64,000 bases of DNA from Deinococcus aquiradiocola (GCF_014646915.1 NZ_BMOE01000013.1:1-64000); one strand, 5' to 3'; positions 36,943 through 49,480 are shown, counted from the stretch's first letter. Notes: generated by a model from the letters alone, not told the origin. Made by a program: numbers and translations.

Positions 36943-38124
36943 ATGCAACTCGCTGATATTCGCGCTCAGTTTCCGCAACTGCAGGACGATCTGGTGTACC
37001 TCGACAACGCGGCGGGCGGGCTGGTGCCGCAGCGGACGCTGGACGCCGTGCAGGCGTACCTGTCGCGGTTCGGGAGCATCAACAGCATGCCGGGGCACGC
37101 GCGCGGCGCGGAGGTGCTGGCCCTGAAGGGCCGGGCGCGCGCGGCGACGGCACTGTTCCTGAATGCCCAGCCGCAGGAGGTCGCGATCGGGCCGAGCGCG
37201 ACGGCGCTGGCGTTCCGGCTGTCGGCGGCGTTCGCGCGGCTGTGGGGTGCGGGCGACGAGGTAATCATCTCCGAGCTGGATCACGAGGCGAACGCCAGCC
37301 CCTGGCGGGAACTGGAACGGGTGGGCGTGACGGTGCGCGTGTGGCGTGCACGGGACGACCTGACGCTGCACGTGGAGGACCTGTCGGCGCTGCTGTCCAC
37401 CCGGACGCGGCTGGTGGCGTTCACGGCGGCCAGCAACGCGTTCGGGGTGCGGACGCCGGTACGGGAGGCGGCGCGGCTGGCGCGGGAGGCTGGCGCGTGG
37501 GTGATGGTGGACGCCGTGCACATGGCGTCGCACGAACTGCCGGACGTGCGGGCGTGGGGCGTGGATTTCCTGACGTTCAGTCCGTACAAGGTGTTCGCGC
37601 CGCACCTGGGCGTGCTGTTCGTGCGGCGGGAACTGCTGGCGGGCCTGCCCGTCCCGAAGCTGGAGTTCGTGTCGGACGACGACATCACGAAGCTGGAGCA
37701 CGGCACGCCGCAGTACGAACTGCTCTGCGGGTGGCTGGCGAGCCTGGAGTACCTGCGGGAACTGGGCGGCCACGCCGAGCTGGACCGTGGAGCGCTGGAG
37801 GCGGCGTTCCGGCGCGTGGCGGAACTGGAGTCGCCCGTCGCGGCGCACCTGCTGGCTGGCCTGACGGGCGACACGCGCGTGACGCTGTACGGTCCGCACG
37901 ATCTGGCGGGACGCGTGGGGACGTTCGGGTTCCGCGTGGCGGGCGAGCTGCCGGAGGTGACGACGGCGCGCCTGCGGGAGCGTGGCGTGAGTGCCGCGTC
38001 CGGGCACTTCTATGCCGTGATGCCGGTCCGGCGCCTGGGCCTGTACCCGGAGGGCGTGGTGCGGGTGAGCATCGCGCACTACACGTCGCTGCTGGACGCG
38101 CAACGGCTGCTGGACGCGCTGTAA
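36943..38124 (+). CDS. Class V aminotransferase (cysteine desulfurase-like)
   Basis: 393-residue PLP enzyme. VYLDNAAGGLVPQRTLDAV, GPSATALAFRLSAAFARLWG, VIISELDHEANASPW and the PLP lysine in FLTFSPYKVFAPHLGVLFV. The mobile-loop cysteine of IscS/SufS was not identified, and the family includes desulfurases, kynureninase-like and isopenicillin-epimerase-like enzymes, so activity is open. Leaderless start. A dispersed repeat follows two bases after its stop. Confidence 0.85.
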   Translation: MQLADIRAQFPQLQDDLVYLDNAAGGLVPQRTLDAVQAYLSRFGSINSMPGHARGAEVLALKGRARAATALFLNAQPQEVAIGPSATALAFRLSAAFARLWGAGDEVIISELDHEANASPWRELERVGVTVRVWRARDDLTLHVEDLSALLSTRTRLVAFTAASNAFGVRTPVREAARLAREAGAWVMVDAVHMASHELPDVRAWGVDFLTFSPYKVFAPHLGVLFVRRELLAGLPVPKLEFVSDDDITKLEHGTPQYELLCGWLASLEYLRELGGHAELDRGALEAAFRRVAELESPVAAHLLAGLTGDTRVTLYGPHDLAGRVGTFGFRVAGELPEVTTARLRERGVSAASGHFYAVMPVRRLGLYPEGVVRVSIAHYTSLLDAQRLLDAL

Positions 38125-38125
38125 G

Positions 38126-38325
38126 ACGGTGTTGAGCTGAACTCTCGGAGTTCGGCCGAGCGAAGCGAGCACCGAAAAGTACGGTGTTGAGGGGGTGGAA
38201 GCGGGCAGGCGTCCTGCAGGGCGTATCGTCGTGAACGGACGCGGCTGGCCACGCCACTCTTCCCGTTTTGCCCAAGAAGGGATGTCGGTGCTGTTCCCGG
38301 CATCTTTGGAACCTGATCAACACCG
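38126..38325 (+). repeat. Dispersed mosaic repeat, copy A
   Basis: Flank module at 38126-38180 (ACGGTGTTGAGCTGAACTCT, hairpin GAACTCTCGGAGTTC, then CCGAGCGAAGCGAGCACC). The core runs 38181-38325 and is bounded by ACGGTGTTGA and TCAACACCG. Inside are one copy of the GCGGGCAGGCGTCCTGCAGG unit with about 40 foreign bases inserted, and the GGGATGTCGG...CCCGGCATC hairpin. It starts two bases after an aminotransferase stop. The rest of the 301-base gap to 38426 has no gene. Confidence 0.85.
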
Positions 38326-38425
38326 CACGAGACGAGTTCCGACCCGGTTCCGGGTGGGGCGCGCAGGCAGGCTCAGGGCAGGAGGCCCGGACGGGAGTCG
38401 TCCGGGCCTCCTGTCGTCTCGCGGT

Positions 38426-38692
38426 TCAGGTGTGGAGCAGCAGGGCCGTGAGTGCGCCGACCAGGATGGCGGCGGCGGCCGACACAGTTTCGGGGCTGTT
38501 GAGGCCGTGACGCCGGACGAGGTTCCCGGCGGTGAGGCCCATCAGGGCGAGGCAGACGAGGGCGAGGACGTTGCCGGGCGCGGCGAGCAGGATCTTGAGG
38601 GCGAAGTACACGACGACGCCGAGGACGGCACTCAGCAGGAACGTGAACGCGCGGGGCGGTGTGGGTCGGGGACTGGGGCGCTGTTCAGTCAC
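38426..38692 (-). CDS. Small membrane protein
   Basis: 88 residues, GTG start overlapping the end of the transglutaminase gene by eight bases. A proline-rich N-terminus (TEQRPSPRPTPPR) is followed by three hydrophobic segments, the first FTFLLSAVLGVVVYFALKIL. No family recognised. The coupling to the upstream gene suggests the two proteins work together or are at least coexpressed. Confidence 0.7.
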   Translation of the reverse strand: MTEQRPSPRPTPPRAFTFLLSAVLGVVVYFALKILLAAPGNVLALVCLALMGLTAGNLVRRHGLNSPETVSAAAAILVGALTALLLHT

Positions 38693-39629
38693 GCTGAAGC
38701 CACTCGGCGCTCAGGCGCAGGCCCTCCGGGGTGGGGGTATGCGGGTACCCGGCGGCCAGGGGAGGCAGTTCCGTGTCGAGGGTCTGGTCCCCCCAGACTT
38801 TCATGTGTGCGAGGACGCTGCCGCCGAAGGCGGTGTTGAAGGCCACGTCGGACGCGTCGCGGCCCGTGGCGATCAGGATGCGGCCCACGCGGGGGACGTT
38901 GTGGCGCGCGTCGAAGGTGCGCCAAGCGCCGTCCAGCCACACCTCGAACCACGCGTGGAAGTCCATGGGGCGGTAGTCGGGCTGCACGCCGATGTCCGGC
39001 AGGTAACCGCACACGTAGCGGGCGGGGAGGTTGAGGGCGCGGCAGAAGGCGACGCCGGCGTGCGCGAAGTCGCGGCACACGGCGTACCCGGACTGGTACG
39101 CTTCGCGGGCGCTGGTGGAGGCGGTGCTGCCCGCCCCGTACTGCAGGCGCGTCTGCAGGTGGTCGCAGACGGCCTGAGCCTGCGCCCAGCCGCCCTGAAT
39201 GTGCCCGAACAGCTGCCACGCCTCGGCGGACAGCAGGTCGCTGTCCACGTAGCGGCTGGGCAGCAGGTAGTGCAGCATGGGGCTGGGGAGGTCCTGCACG
39301 AGCGCCTTGGGGAGGTCCGGAAGGACGGGGTCCTTGTGGGCGGGCACTTCGACGAGCAGGTCGTGGGACACTTCGAGTCGTCCGGCGGGCGCGAGGAGTC
39401 GCCAGACGGTGTTGCCGTGAGGGTCGAGGTAACTGCTGTGCTGCGCGAGCGGTAGGTCCGGCACGATACGTTTGCGGGACGCGAGGATGCGCTGGCCGGG
39501 GCGGTCGGTGGGTTCCACCACGAACAGCATCGGGGTGGGCTGGCTCAGTTCGAAGTGCAGTTCGAATCCCGCGCGTATGCGGATGGTCTCGGCCCGGCTG
39601 GGGTCTGGGCTGGAGGCAGGCGACGTCAT
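38685..39629 (-). CDS. Transglutaminase-like family protein
   Basis: 314 residues. An N-terminal beta-rich domain (FELHFELSQPTPMLFVVEP) precedes the transglutaminase core with a catalytic triad: Cys in SGYAVCRDFAHAGVAFCR, His in MDFHAWFEVWLDG, Asp in WRTFDARHN. Such proteins are cytoplasmic peptidases or amidases in bacteria; the substrate is unknown. TACCAT lies five bases before the ATG, so the transcript is probably leaderless. Confidence 0.9.
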   Translation of the reverse strand: MTSPASSPDPSRAETIRIRAGFELHFELSQPTPMLFVVEPTDRPGQRILASRKRIVPDLPLAQHSSYLDPHGNTVWRLLAPAGRLEVSHDLLVEVPAHKDPVLPDLPKALVQDLPSPMLHYLLPSRYVDSDLLSAEAWQLFGHIQGGWAQAQAVCDHLQTRLQYGAGSTASTSAREAYQSGYAVCRDFAHAGVAFCRALNLPARYVCGYLPDIGVQPDYRPMDFHAWFEVWLDGAWRTFDARHNVPRVGRILIATGRDASDVAFNTAFGGSVLAHMKVWGDQTLDTELPPLAAGYPHTPTPEGLRLSAEWLQRD

Positions 39630-39733
39630 GCCACATGGTAGCGGTTCGCCGGGCCGGGCCGTAGGGGACGTTCTCTGAAGGTTTCGTGCGTGTTCCCGGC
39701 GGGCGTGGGCGGGCGGCCGGGGGCCGCGTCCTG

Positions 39734-39739
39734 TAGCCT
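39734..39739 (+). promoter_or_regulatory. Leaderless -10 box of DUF255 gene
   Basis: TAGCCT, six bases (GAACGC), ATG at 39746, with no Shine-Dalgarno. Confidence 0.6.
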
Positions 39740-39745
39740 GAACGC

Positions 39746-41782
39746 ATGACGGAAGACGCTCACCTGAACCGGCTCGCGCAGGAGACGAGTCCGTACCTGC
39801 GGCAGCACATGCACAACCCGGTGGACTGGTACGCGTGGGGTGACGAGGCCTTCGAGGAGGCGCGGCGCAGTGACCGGCCCGTGCTGCTGTCGGTGGGGTA
39901 CTCGACGTGTCACTGGTGTCACGTGATGGCGCACGAGAGTTTCGAGGACGCGGCCACGGCGGCCTTCATGAACGCGAATTTCGTGAACGTGAAACTGGAC
40001 CGCGAGGAGCGGCCCGACATCGACGGGCTGTACATGAGTGCCGTGCAGGCGTTGACGGGGTCGGGCGGGTGGCCGATGACGGTGTTCCTGACGCCGGACC
40101 GGCGGCCCTTCTACGCGGGCACGTACTTCCCGCCGCGTGACCTGCAGGGCATGCCGAGCTTCATGCGGGTCATGACGTCCGTCGCGGGCGCGTGGCGCGA
40201 CGACCGCGACAAGCTGGAGGGGAACGCGGAGGCGCTCACGGCACACATCCGCGAGGCGAGCGTGCCGAGGCCCGGCCCGGACGCGTGGCCGGACGACCTG
40301 CTCCCGCACGCGCTGCAGAACCTGCGCGCCCTGCACGACGAGCGGAACGGCGGTTTCGGCCGCGCCCCGAAATTCCCGTCCCCGACGACGCTCAGCTTCC
40401 TGCTCACGCAGCCGGACGGGCAAGACATGGCCCTGCACGCCATGCACGCCATGCTGCGCGGCGGCATCTACGATCAGGTGGGCGGCGGGTTTCACCGGTA
40501 CAGCGTGGACGAGGCGTGGCGCGTTCCGCACTTCGAGAAGATGCTGTACGACAACGCGCAGCTCGTGCGGGTCCTGCTGAGCGGCTTCACGCTGAGCGGC
40601 GACCCCGCGCTGCTCTCGGGCGCGCAGGACACCCTGACGTACCTGGAGCGCGAGATGCGCGCCCCGGACGGCGGGTACTACAGCGCGCAGGATGCCGACT
40701 CGGGCGGCGTGGAGGGCCTGACGTTCGTGTGGACGCCGCAGGAGTTCCGGGACGTGCTGGGCGAGGACGCGGACGACATGGCGCGCGTGTTCGGCGTGAC
40801 GCCGGAGGGGAACTTCATGGACCCGCACCGGCCCGAGTTCGGGCGGCGCAGCGTGCCGTACCTGCCGCACGGCGTCCCGACGGACCTGCAGGAGCGCGTG
40901 CGGGACGCGCGGGCCCGGCTGTTCGCGGCCCGGGCGGCGCGCGTGCAGCCGGGCCGGGACGACAAGGTCCTCACGGGCTGGAACGGCCTGATGCTGGCCG
41001 CCCTGGCGGACGCGGCCCGCGTGACGGGCGACGCGCACTGGCTGACGCTCGCCCGGCAGAACCGCGACTTCGTGCGCGCGAACCTCCTCGACCCGCATGC
41101 GGACGGGACGGAGGGCGCGTCGGCGCTGCTGCACACCTTCAAGGACGGCCGCGCCCGCGTGAGCGGCCTGCTGGAAGACCAGGCGGTGTACGCGCTTGGC
41201 CTGATTCAACTGTACCGGGCGGGCGGGGACCTGAACGACCTGATGTGGGCGCGCGCCCTGTGGCGCACGGTGCGCCGTGAGTACTGGGACGACGAGGCGG
41301 GCGTGTTCTACACCACCGCGAGCGGGCAGGAGGTGCTGATCACGCGCCGCCCGGAGTTCTTCGACGCGGCCGTCGTCAGCAGCCACGCGGCCGCCACGCA
41401 GCTCGCCGTGTGGATGGAGCGTTACTTCGCGGATGAGGACGCCGGGCGCGTCGCGCGCCGCGCGGTCGGCACGTACGCGCAGGAGCTGCTGGCCGCGCCC
41501 GCCGGGCTGGGCGGCCTGCTGTTCGCCGCCGCGCACCTCCTCTCGCCCGAGACGGAGGTGGCCGTGCTGGGCGACCCGGCCGAACGCGCCCCGCTGGAGC
41601 GGGAACTGGCGCGGCACGAGCTGCCGTTCACGGTGATCGCGCCCGCCGTGCGCGGCGAGGGCCTGCCGGTGCTGGAGGGGCGCGGCGGGCACGGCACGGC
41701 GTACGTGTGCCGGGGCCGCACCTGCGACCTGCCCGCCCGCGACCCGGACACGCTGCGCGCACAGCTGCTCGCGCTCGGCTGA
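39746..41782 (+). CDS. Thioredoxin-domain protein, DUF255/YyaL (SPATA20-like)
   Basis: 678 residues. The N-terminal thioredoxin-like domain has [20 protein letters not shown], where CHWC replaces CxxC, then [10 protein letters not shown] and [11 protein letters not shown]. The remaining 500 residues form an alpha/alpha-toroid resembling N-acylglucosamine 2-epimerases ([43 protein letters not shown]). Conserved from bacteria to humans, biochemical role unclear. Its stop is followed by repeat copy B. Confidence 0.92.
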   Translation: MTEDAHLNRLAQETSPYLRQHMHNPVDWYAWGDEAFEEARRSDRPVLLSVGYSTCHWCHVMAHESFEDAATAAFMNANFVNVKLDREERPDIDGLYMSAVQALTGSGGWPMTVFLTPDRRPFYAGTYFPPRDLQGMPSFMRVMTSVAGAWRDDRDKLEGNAEALTAHIREASVPRPGPDAWPDDLLPHALQNLRALHDERNGGFGRAPKFPSPTTLSFLLTQPDGQDMALHAMHAMLRGGIYDQVGGGFHRYSVDEAWRVPHFEKMLYDNAQLVRVLLSGFTLSGDPALLSGAQDTLTYLEREMRAPDGGYYSAQDADSGGVEGLTFVWTPQEFRDVLGEDADDMARVFGVTPEGNFMDPHRPEFGRRSVPYLPHGVPTDLQERVRDARARLFAARAARVQPGRDDKVLTGWNGLMLAALADAARVTGDAHWLTLARQNRDFVRANLLDPHADGTEGASALLHTFKDGRARVSGLLEDQAVYALGLIQLYRAGGDLNDLMWARALWRTVRREYWDDEAGVFYTTASGQEVLITRRPEFFDAAVVSSHAAATQLAVWMERYFADEDAGRVARRAVGTYAQELLAAPAGLGGLLFAAAHLLSPETEVAVLGDPAERAPLERELARHELPFTVIAPAVRGEGLPVLEGRGGHGTAYVCRGRTCDLPARDPDTLRAQLLALG

Positions 41783-41783
41783 T

Positions 41784-41909
41784 CCGGTGTTGAGCTGAAC
41801 GTTTGGAGTTCAGCCGGGCGACAAGGGCAGCAACAACTCCGGTTTTGATCCGATTCGAGGGATGCCGGGAACAGCAGAGGCATCCCTTCCATCTCCTCAA
41901 AACCGTACG
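41784..41909 (+). repeat. Dispersed mosaic repeat, copy B (short, core inverted)
   Basis: The flank module (CCGGTGTTGAGCTGAAC, hairpin, CCGGGCGACAAGG) runs 41784-41838. The core at 41839-41909 begins CCGGTTTTGATCCGATTC and ends CTCCTCAAAACCGT. Relative to the flank this core is reversed compared with copies A, C and D. It has no 40-bp unit: the GGGATGCC/GGCATCCC hairpin joins directly to the TTCCATCTCCTC end. Confidence 0.85.
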
Positions 41910-41961
41910 ACACGGGGCGTCCGGTCAGCGGTGCCCGGCACCTGCGTACGGGGCAACAGGA

Positions 41962-41998
41962 GCAGGCCGCCAACCCTTGACTGAGGTCGGCGGCCTGC
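41962..41998. terminator. Terminator-like hairpin downstream of solute-binding protein gene
   Basis: GCAGGCCGCC (41962-41971) pairs with GGCGGCCTGC (41989-41998), 10 bp around a 17-base loop. No T-run. It serves the minus-strand gene ending at 42045 and possibly the plus-strand gene to the left. Confidence 0.55.
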
Positions 41999-42044
41999 CC
42001 TGGCCCGCGTCCCGCCGCCCCTTCAGGAGCGAACGGTCAGCGCT

Positions 42045-42800
<756 letters not shown>

Positions 42801-42882
42801 GATGGAACCTCCGGAAACAGCGTCGGGAAGTGGAAAGGTGACGGGCGTGGACCTGCGCTGCGGGCAGCGTTCAGCCAGGGTT

Positions 42883-42911
42883 AATGTATCCGATCACGCA
42901 CAGGTCGGCAA
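42883..42911 (-). promoter_or_regulatory. Promoter of the solute-binding protein gene
   Basis: TTGCCG (42906-42911), 17 bases, TACATT (42883-42888) on the minus strand, 83 bases before the ATG. Confidence 0.7.
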
Positions 42912-42981
42912 TGCGGCGCGCATGAGGACGGCCCGCCGCTTCCGGAAGGTGCGGCGTGACACGGGGCGGGGCGGCAGCAGA

Positions 42982-43013
42982 CAGGGCGGACCGCCCGGAG
43001 GCGGTCCGCCCTG
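42982..43013 (-). terminator. Terminator of the ABC ATPase gene
   Basis: A 14-bp perfect stem, CAGGGCGGACCGCC (42982-42995) with its complement (43000-43013) around CGGA, lying 16 bases after the stop of the ABC ATPase gene at 43029. Confidence 0.75.
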
Positions 43014-43028
43014 CTGTGGGGTGCGGGT

Positions 43029-44183
<1,155 letters not shown>

Positions 44184-44284
44184 TGAATGCCTACCTTTCC
44201 CCGGCTCTTACCCGTGAGTTTCCTCGGGCAATTGGGGTGCGTGCGTGAGGGCGGTGCGAACTGTATGCCGTGCTGACAAGGGCC

Positions 44285-44313
44285 AGTGTACGCGCTGCAC
44301 GCAGGCGGCGCAA
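44285..44313 (-). promoter_or_regulatory. Promoter of the ABC ATPase gene
   Basis: TTGCGC (44308-44313), 17 bases, TACACT (44285-44290) on the minus strand, about 95 bases upstream of the ATG. The leader has no ATG-initiated ORF. Confidence 0.65.
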
Positions 44314-44360
44314 GAATCGCGGGGCCCGCCGGGAGCACCTGTCTGCCCAGGTGAGCGGCT

Positions 44361-45308
44361 TCAGGGTGCGGCGGGGACGGTCAGCTGCACCAGCAGGGGG
44401 CGGTGGTCGGAGGCGCGGCTGCGCGGCACGCTGGCGTGCGTGGCGGTCAGGCCGCGCAGCCACACGTGATCGATCCGCACGGCGGGCCACGCGGCCGGGA
44501 AGGTGAGGCCCAGGCCCGACCCGGCCTGCCAGGCGTTCGTGAAGCTGCGCTGCAGCCGGGCGTACACCATGCCCCTGGCGGGCGTGTTGAAGTCGCCGCA
44601 CACGGCGAGCGGGCCGGGCGTGGCGGCGGCCCGCCGCAGGAGCGCGTCCACCTGCGCGTCCCGGGCCGCGCGGGCCGCCTGCCAGTCCCGGCGGAGCGGC
44701 ACGGTGGTCAGGTGCGCGTCCAGCACCGTGACCTGCACGCCCTGCACGCCGAGGGTGGCGCTCAGCAGGTGGCGGGCCGTGCCGGGCAGCGGGTCCGCCC
44801 GCCACGAGTGCACGGGCAGCGTCGTGAGGATGGCCGTCTCGCGGGACCGGACGACCGCGTACCCCGGGAGGCGCGCGGCGAGCAGCGCGGGCAGGTCGCC
44901 GTGCACGGCGTTGGTTTCCTGCAGGCACACGACCTGCGCGTGCGCGGCCCGGATGGCGCCTGCGAGCGCGTCCGGCCCGCCCTGGCCGCGCGCGACGTTG
45001 TACGTCAGAAGCCGCAGGGGCAGACCGGCCCGGGGCGTGCCGGGCGCGGCGTGCGGCCACGCCCAGCCGAGCTGCGCCAGCACGGTCACGGACGCCACGG
45101 CACACACGGCCGCCGCCGACCACGCGCGCCGGTGGGCGGCGAGGAGCAGCACGGCCAGCGGCAGCGGCAGCCACAGCAGGGGCGGCAGGAAGTACGTGAC
45201 GAGCAGCGTCGGCACGCTGCGCTCCGCCACGAGCGAGGCCGCGCTCAGCAGCAGCACCGTCCCGGCCGCCGCCCACGCGGCCCCTGTCAATCGGGTCAGT
45301 CCGGGCAT
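44361..45308 (-). CDS. Endonuclease/exonuclease/phosphatase family membrane protein
   Basis: 315 residues. Three transmembrane helices at the N-terminus (about 9-28, 35-58, 64-84), then a soluble EEP domain: LRLLTYNVARG, VVCLQETNA (Glu metal ligand), VLDAHLTTVP, VCGDFNTPARG and the catalytic pair SRASDHRPLLVQL. This layout, membrane helices plus extracytoplasmic EEP domain, is common in Deinococcus and actinobacteria. Short tandem repeats cover the start codon, so the exact N-terminus is uncertain. Confidence 0.87.
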   Translation of the reverse strand: MPGLTRLTGAAWAAAGTVLLLSAASLVAERSVPTLLVTYFLPPLLWLPLPLAVLLLAAHRRAWSAAAVCAVASVTVLAQLGWAWPHAAPGTPRAGLPLRLLTYNVARGQGGPDALAGAIRAAHAQVVCLQETNAVHGDLPALLAARLPGYAVVRSRETAILTTLPVHSWRADPLPGTARHLLSATLGVQGVQVTVLDAHLTTVPLRRDWQAARAARDAQVDALLRRAAATPGPLAVCGDFNTPARGMVYARLQRSFTNAWQAGSGLGLTFPAAWPAVRIDHVWLRGLTATHASVPRSRASDHRPLLVQLTVPAAP

Positions 45309-45336
45309 TCGGGTCAGTCCGGGCAGTCGGATCAGG
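45292..45336. repeat. 18-bp tandem repeat at the start of the EEP gene
   Basis: CGGGTCAGTCCGGGCATT (45292-45309) and CGGGTCAGTCCGGGCAGT (45310-45327) with a partial third unit. It straddles the assigned ATG and repeats the codons for PGLTR. Confidence 0.7.
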
Positions 45337-45366
45337 CGGGGCGCCCGTTCTCTCCCCTGCCGCGCG

Positions 45367-46005
45367 TCACTTGGTGCCGTAGATGCGGTCCCCGGCGTCC
45401 CCGAGGCCCGGCACGATGTACCCGTGGTCGTTGAGGCCCTCGTCGATGGCGGCCACCACGATCTCCACGTCCGGGTGCGCGTCGTGCACGCGCTTGATGC
45501 CTTCCGGCACGGCCAGGATGCACATCAGCTTGATGCTCTGCGCGCCCGCCGCCTTGAGGTTGTCGATGGCGGCGACGGCGGACCCGCCCGTGGCGAGCAT
45601 CGGGTCGGTGAGGAACACGCGACGTTCGGAGATGTCGGCGGGCAGCTTGCTGTAGTACGCGACCGGTTCCAGCGTCTCGGGATCGCGGTACATGCCGATG
45701 TGCCCGACCTTCGCGGCCGGAATGAGGCGCACGATGCTGTCCGTCATGATGAGGCCCGCGCGCAGGATCGCGACGAGCGCGAGCTTCTTGCCGCTCAGCA
45801 TCGGGAACTGCGCCGTCGCGATGGGCGTGGTGAGCGTCGTGGGTTCCGTCTCCAGGTCGCGGGTGGCCTCGTAGGCGAGCAGCATGCTGATCTCGGCGGC
45901 CAGCTCGCGGAATTCCTTGACGCCCGTGTGGACGTCGCGCATCAGGGAGAGCTTGTGCTGCAGCAGCGGGTGCTGTGGGGCGGTCAGCTTGGGGGCGTCG
46001 GACAT
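45367..46005 (-). CDS. upp: Uracil phosphoribosyltransferase
   Basis: 212 residues. Converts uracil and PRPP to UMP in pyrimidine salvage. [59 protein letters not shown] (PRPP loop) and [18 protein letters not shown], the uracil-binding C-terminus. ATG 46005 follows TACACT-CGGACC (leaderless). Confidence 0.96.
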   Translation of the reverse strand: MSDAPKLTAPQHPLLQHKLSLMRDVHTGVKEFRELAAEISMLLAYEATRDLETEPTTLTTPIATAQFPMLSGKKLALVAILRAGLIMTDSIVRLIPAAKVGHIGMYRDPETLEPVAYYSKLPADISERRVFLTDPMLATGGSAVAAIDNLKAAGAQSIKLMCILAVPEGIKRVHDAHPDVEIVVAAIDEGLNDHGYIVPGLGDAGDRIYGTK

Positions 46006-46155
46006 GGTCCGAGTGTACACACGTGGCCGGGCAGGCGGGCCGGGCAACGCAACGCGACCGTAACGCCCGCCCCGGCAGCATGAAGGCAGGACGGATGTCC
46101 GACCCCGCGCCGCACACCCGCAAGGACCGTCCGGCGCTCCCCGATGGAGGTCCAC

Positions 46156-47877
46156 ATGAATGCACGCCCCGCCACCACCGCCCCGCTCCTGACGCTCACC
46201 TCCGCCCTGCTGGCCCTGGTCCTGCCCGCCCCGGCGCTCGCCGCGCCCGGCCCGCTGCTCGCGCAGGCGGGCGGCGTCAAGCTCAACACGTCCACCCTGC
46301 AGCTCAGGACGCTGGACGTGAGCCAGCTGCTGCAGACGGCCCCCGCCTTCGGGAGTGCGGCCCTGCCCGCCGGACTGCGGGTGCTGCAGGGCGACGACGC
46401 GGCCCGCTTCGCGGCGCTCGGCACGCCCACCTGGATCACGGCCGCCGCCCTGCAGAGCAGCGCCGCGCTGCGGCAGCAGCGGCTCGACCGGAACCTGAGC
46501 GTCGTGTCGGGCGCCGTGACCGCCCGGCCGGAACTGGCGCGCCTCGTGCAGCTCGCGCAGACGCGGCCCTACGAGGAACCGGTCCTCACCATCGACACCA
46601 GAAGCGGCCCGCAGCAGGTGCGGCTCCTGAGTGCCGAGGTGGGCCTGGAGCAGACCGCGTCGCAGCTCTCCCTGATGCAGGGGCAGCGGCGCACGAACGC
46701 GGACCTCGCGCTCGGGTACGCGCGCAGCCTGAACCTCGACGACGCGGCCCTGCGGGACGTGCAGGACGTCAGCGCCGCCCCGCAGGCGCCCGGCGCGGGC
46801 GGCAGCGACACGGTCAGCGTCAGCCCCGTCGTGACGCGCGCCCTGAACAACGTCACGCGCGCCACCCTGAACGTCCGCGACCTCACGCAGCTCCTCGCGC
46901 CGCAGGGCCAGGGCGACGGGCTCGACACCGAAGGCAACTGCAGCGCCAGCGCGAACGGCCTGTACCAGGCGATCGACTTCCCCATGAAGAAGTACCTGCC
47001 GGACGTGAGGTCACAGGGGGGACGCGGGACGTGCTGGGCCTTCGCGACGGTCGGCGCGGTCGAAACGACCCTCAACCGGGACTTCAAGCGCCGCGCGAAC
47101 CTCTCCGAGGAGGACTTCGTGGCGTACAACAAGATCCTGGCAGGCCAGCTGGACGCCGCGGACGGCTTCTGGCCGCTCGCGGCCGCCAAGCAGTCGCAGG
47201 AGAACAACTACCGCTTCGCGCTGGAGAACACCTGGCAGTACAACAAGAGCCGGGAGCGTACCGAGACGGAAACCCCCAAGAAGTCCGGCCACTGGACGTA
47301 CACCAACACCTGCAAAGGCTACCCCTTCGCCAGCACCTGCTCCGACACGGTGCACCAGGCGCCCAGCGCGTGCCTGCTGGTGGGCGGCAAGCAGAGCTGC
47401 GGCTTCCAGCTCGCGCAGGCCCGCACCGCGTACGGCATCGACATGAACCGCACGAGCGACCTGTACGACCCCGCGAACCGCGCCGCGTCGCTCTTCTGGA
47501 CGGCGCTCGCCGTGCGGAGCGGCAACCCCGTCCTCATGACGCACGACGCGTACTACCTGAACGGCGGCGGGTTCGTGGGCGACCTGCCGTACGGTGCCGT
47601 CCAGCACTGCGACGACAACGGCCAGAACTGCCAGCCGAACAAGGCCGCCGACGTGCAGAACTGGAACCACGTCGTCATGCTCGTCGGGTACGTCACGAAC
47701 GCCGAGCTGAAAGCGAAACTCCCGAACGCGCCCGAAGCGGCCGGCGGCGGGTACTTCATCGCCAGGAACTCCTGGGGCGGCTGCTGGGGCGACGGCGGGT
47801 ACGCGTACCTCCCGTGGAACTGGCTGATGAAGTACGTGGGCCGCCTCGACGTGAACATCCAGGGCACCGTGAACTGA
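46156..47877 (+). CDS. Secreted papain-like (C1A) cysteine protease
   Basis: 573 residues. Signal peptide about 1-30, ending ALAAP. A 240-residue N-terminal region of no known family, Ala/Leu-rich and possibly a propeptide, precedes the C1 domain: catalytic Cys293 in [20 protein letters not shown], His in [14 protein letters not shown], Asn in [18 protein letters not shown]. Several extra cysteines ([18 protein letters not shown]) suggest disulfides. GGAGG precedes ATG 46156. Bacterial papains of this size are uncommon but known. Confidence 0.88.
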   Translation: MNARPATTAPLLTLTSALLALVLPAPALAAPGPLLAQAGGVKLNTSTLQLRTLDVSQLLQTAPAFGSAALPAGLRVLQGDDAARFAALGTPTWITAAALQSSAALRQQRLDRNLSVVSGAVTARPELARLVQLAQTRPYEEPVLTIDTRSGPQQVRLLSAEVGLEQTASQLSLMQGQRRTNADLALGYARSLNLDDAALRDVQDVSAAPQAPGAGGSDTVSVSPVVTRALNNVTRATLNVRDLTQLLAPQGQGDGLDTEGNCSASANGLYQAIDFPMKKYLPDVRSQGGRGTCWAFATVGAVETTLNRDFKRRANLSEEDFVAYNKILAGQLDAADGFWPLAAAKQSQENNYRFALENTWQYNKSRERTETETPKKSGHWTYTNTCKGYPFASTCSDTVHQAPSACLLVGGKQSCGFQLAQARTAYGIDMNRTSDLYDPANRAASLFWTALAVRSGNPVLMTHDAYYLNGGGFVGDLPYGAVQHCDDNGQNCQPNKAADVQNWNHVVMLVGYVTNAELKAKLPNAPEAAGGGYFIARNSWGGCWGDGGYAYLPWNWLMKYVGRLDVNIQGTVN

Positions 47878-47890
47878 GCCGGAACGCAGA

Positions 47891-47921
47891 AGCGGGAAGC
47901 CCCACCACAGGGCTTCCCGCT
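47891..47921 (+). terminator. Terminator of the cysteine protease gene
   Basis: AGCGGGAAGCCC (47891-47902) pairs over 12 bp with GGGCTTCCCGCT (47910-47921) around a 7-base loop, followed by CTCCTG. Confidence 0.75.
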
Positions 47922-48003
47922 CTCCTGAATCCAGGGGACACCCCGGGACTTCGTCGTCGTACGTCAGGCCGGGGCTTCCCTTCGCTGGCCCGGCCGTGGG
48001 CTC

Positions 48004-48260
48004 GTACGGTTTTGATCCGATTCCAGGGATGCCGGAAACAGCACCGGCATCCCTTCTTGGGCAGAACAGCGCCCATGAGGACGCTTGCCCGCTTCTTGGG
48101 CAGAACGGACGCCCTGCAGGACGCCTGCCCGCTTCTTGGGCAGAACAGCGCCCTGCAGGACGCTTGCCCGCTTCCATCTCCTCCAAACCGTACTTGTTGG
48201 TGCTCGCGGCCGGGCGGCGGCTTCGCGTTCCGCTCGGCTGAACTCCAAAAGTTCAGCTCA
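48004..48260 (-). repeat. Dispersed mosaic repeat, copy C (three internal units)
   Basis: Read on the minus strand: flank module with GAGCTGAACTTTTGGAGTTC hairpin (about 48205-48260), then the core ACGGTTTGGAGGAGATGGAA, three tandem 39-40 bp units (48132-48170, 48092-48131, 48053-48091), the GGGATGCCGG/CCGGCATCCC hairpin and TCAAAACCGT at the end. It fills the gap between convergent genes together with the terminator at 47891. Confidence 0.9.
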
Positions 48261-48262
48261 AA

Positions 48263-49480
<1,218 letters not shown>

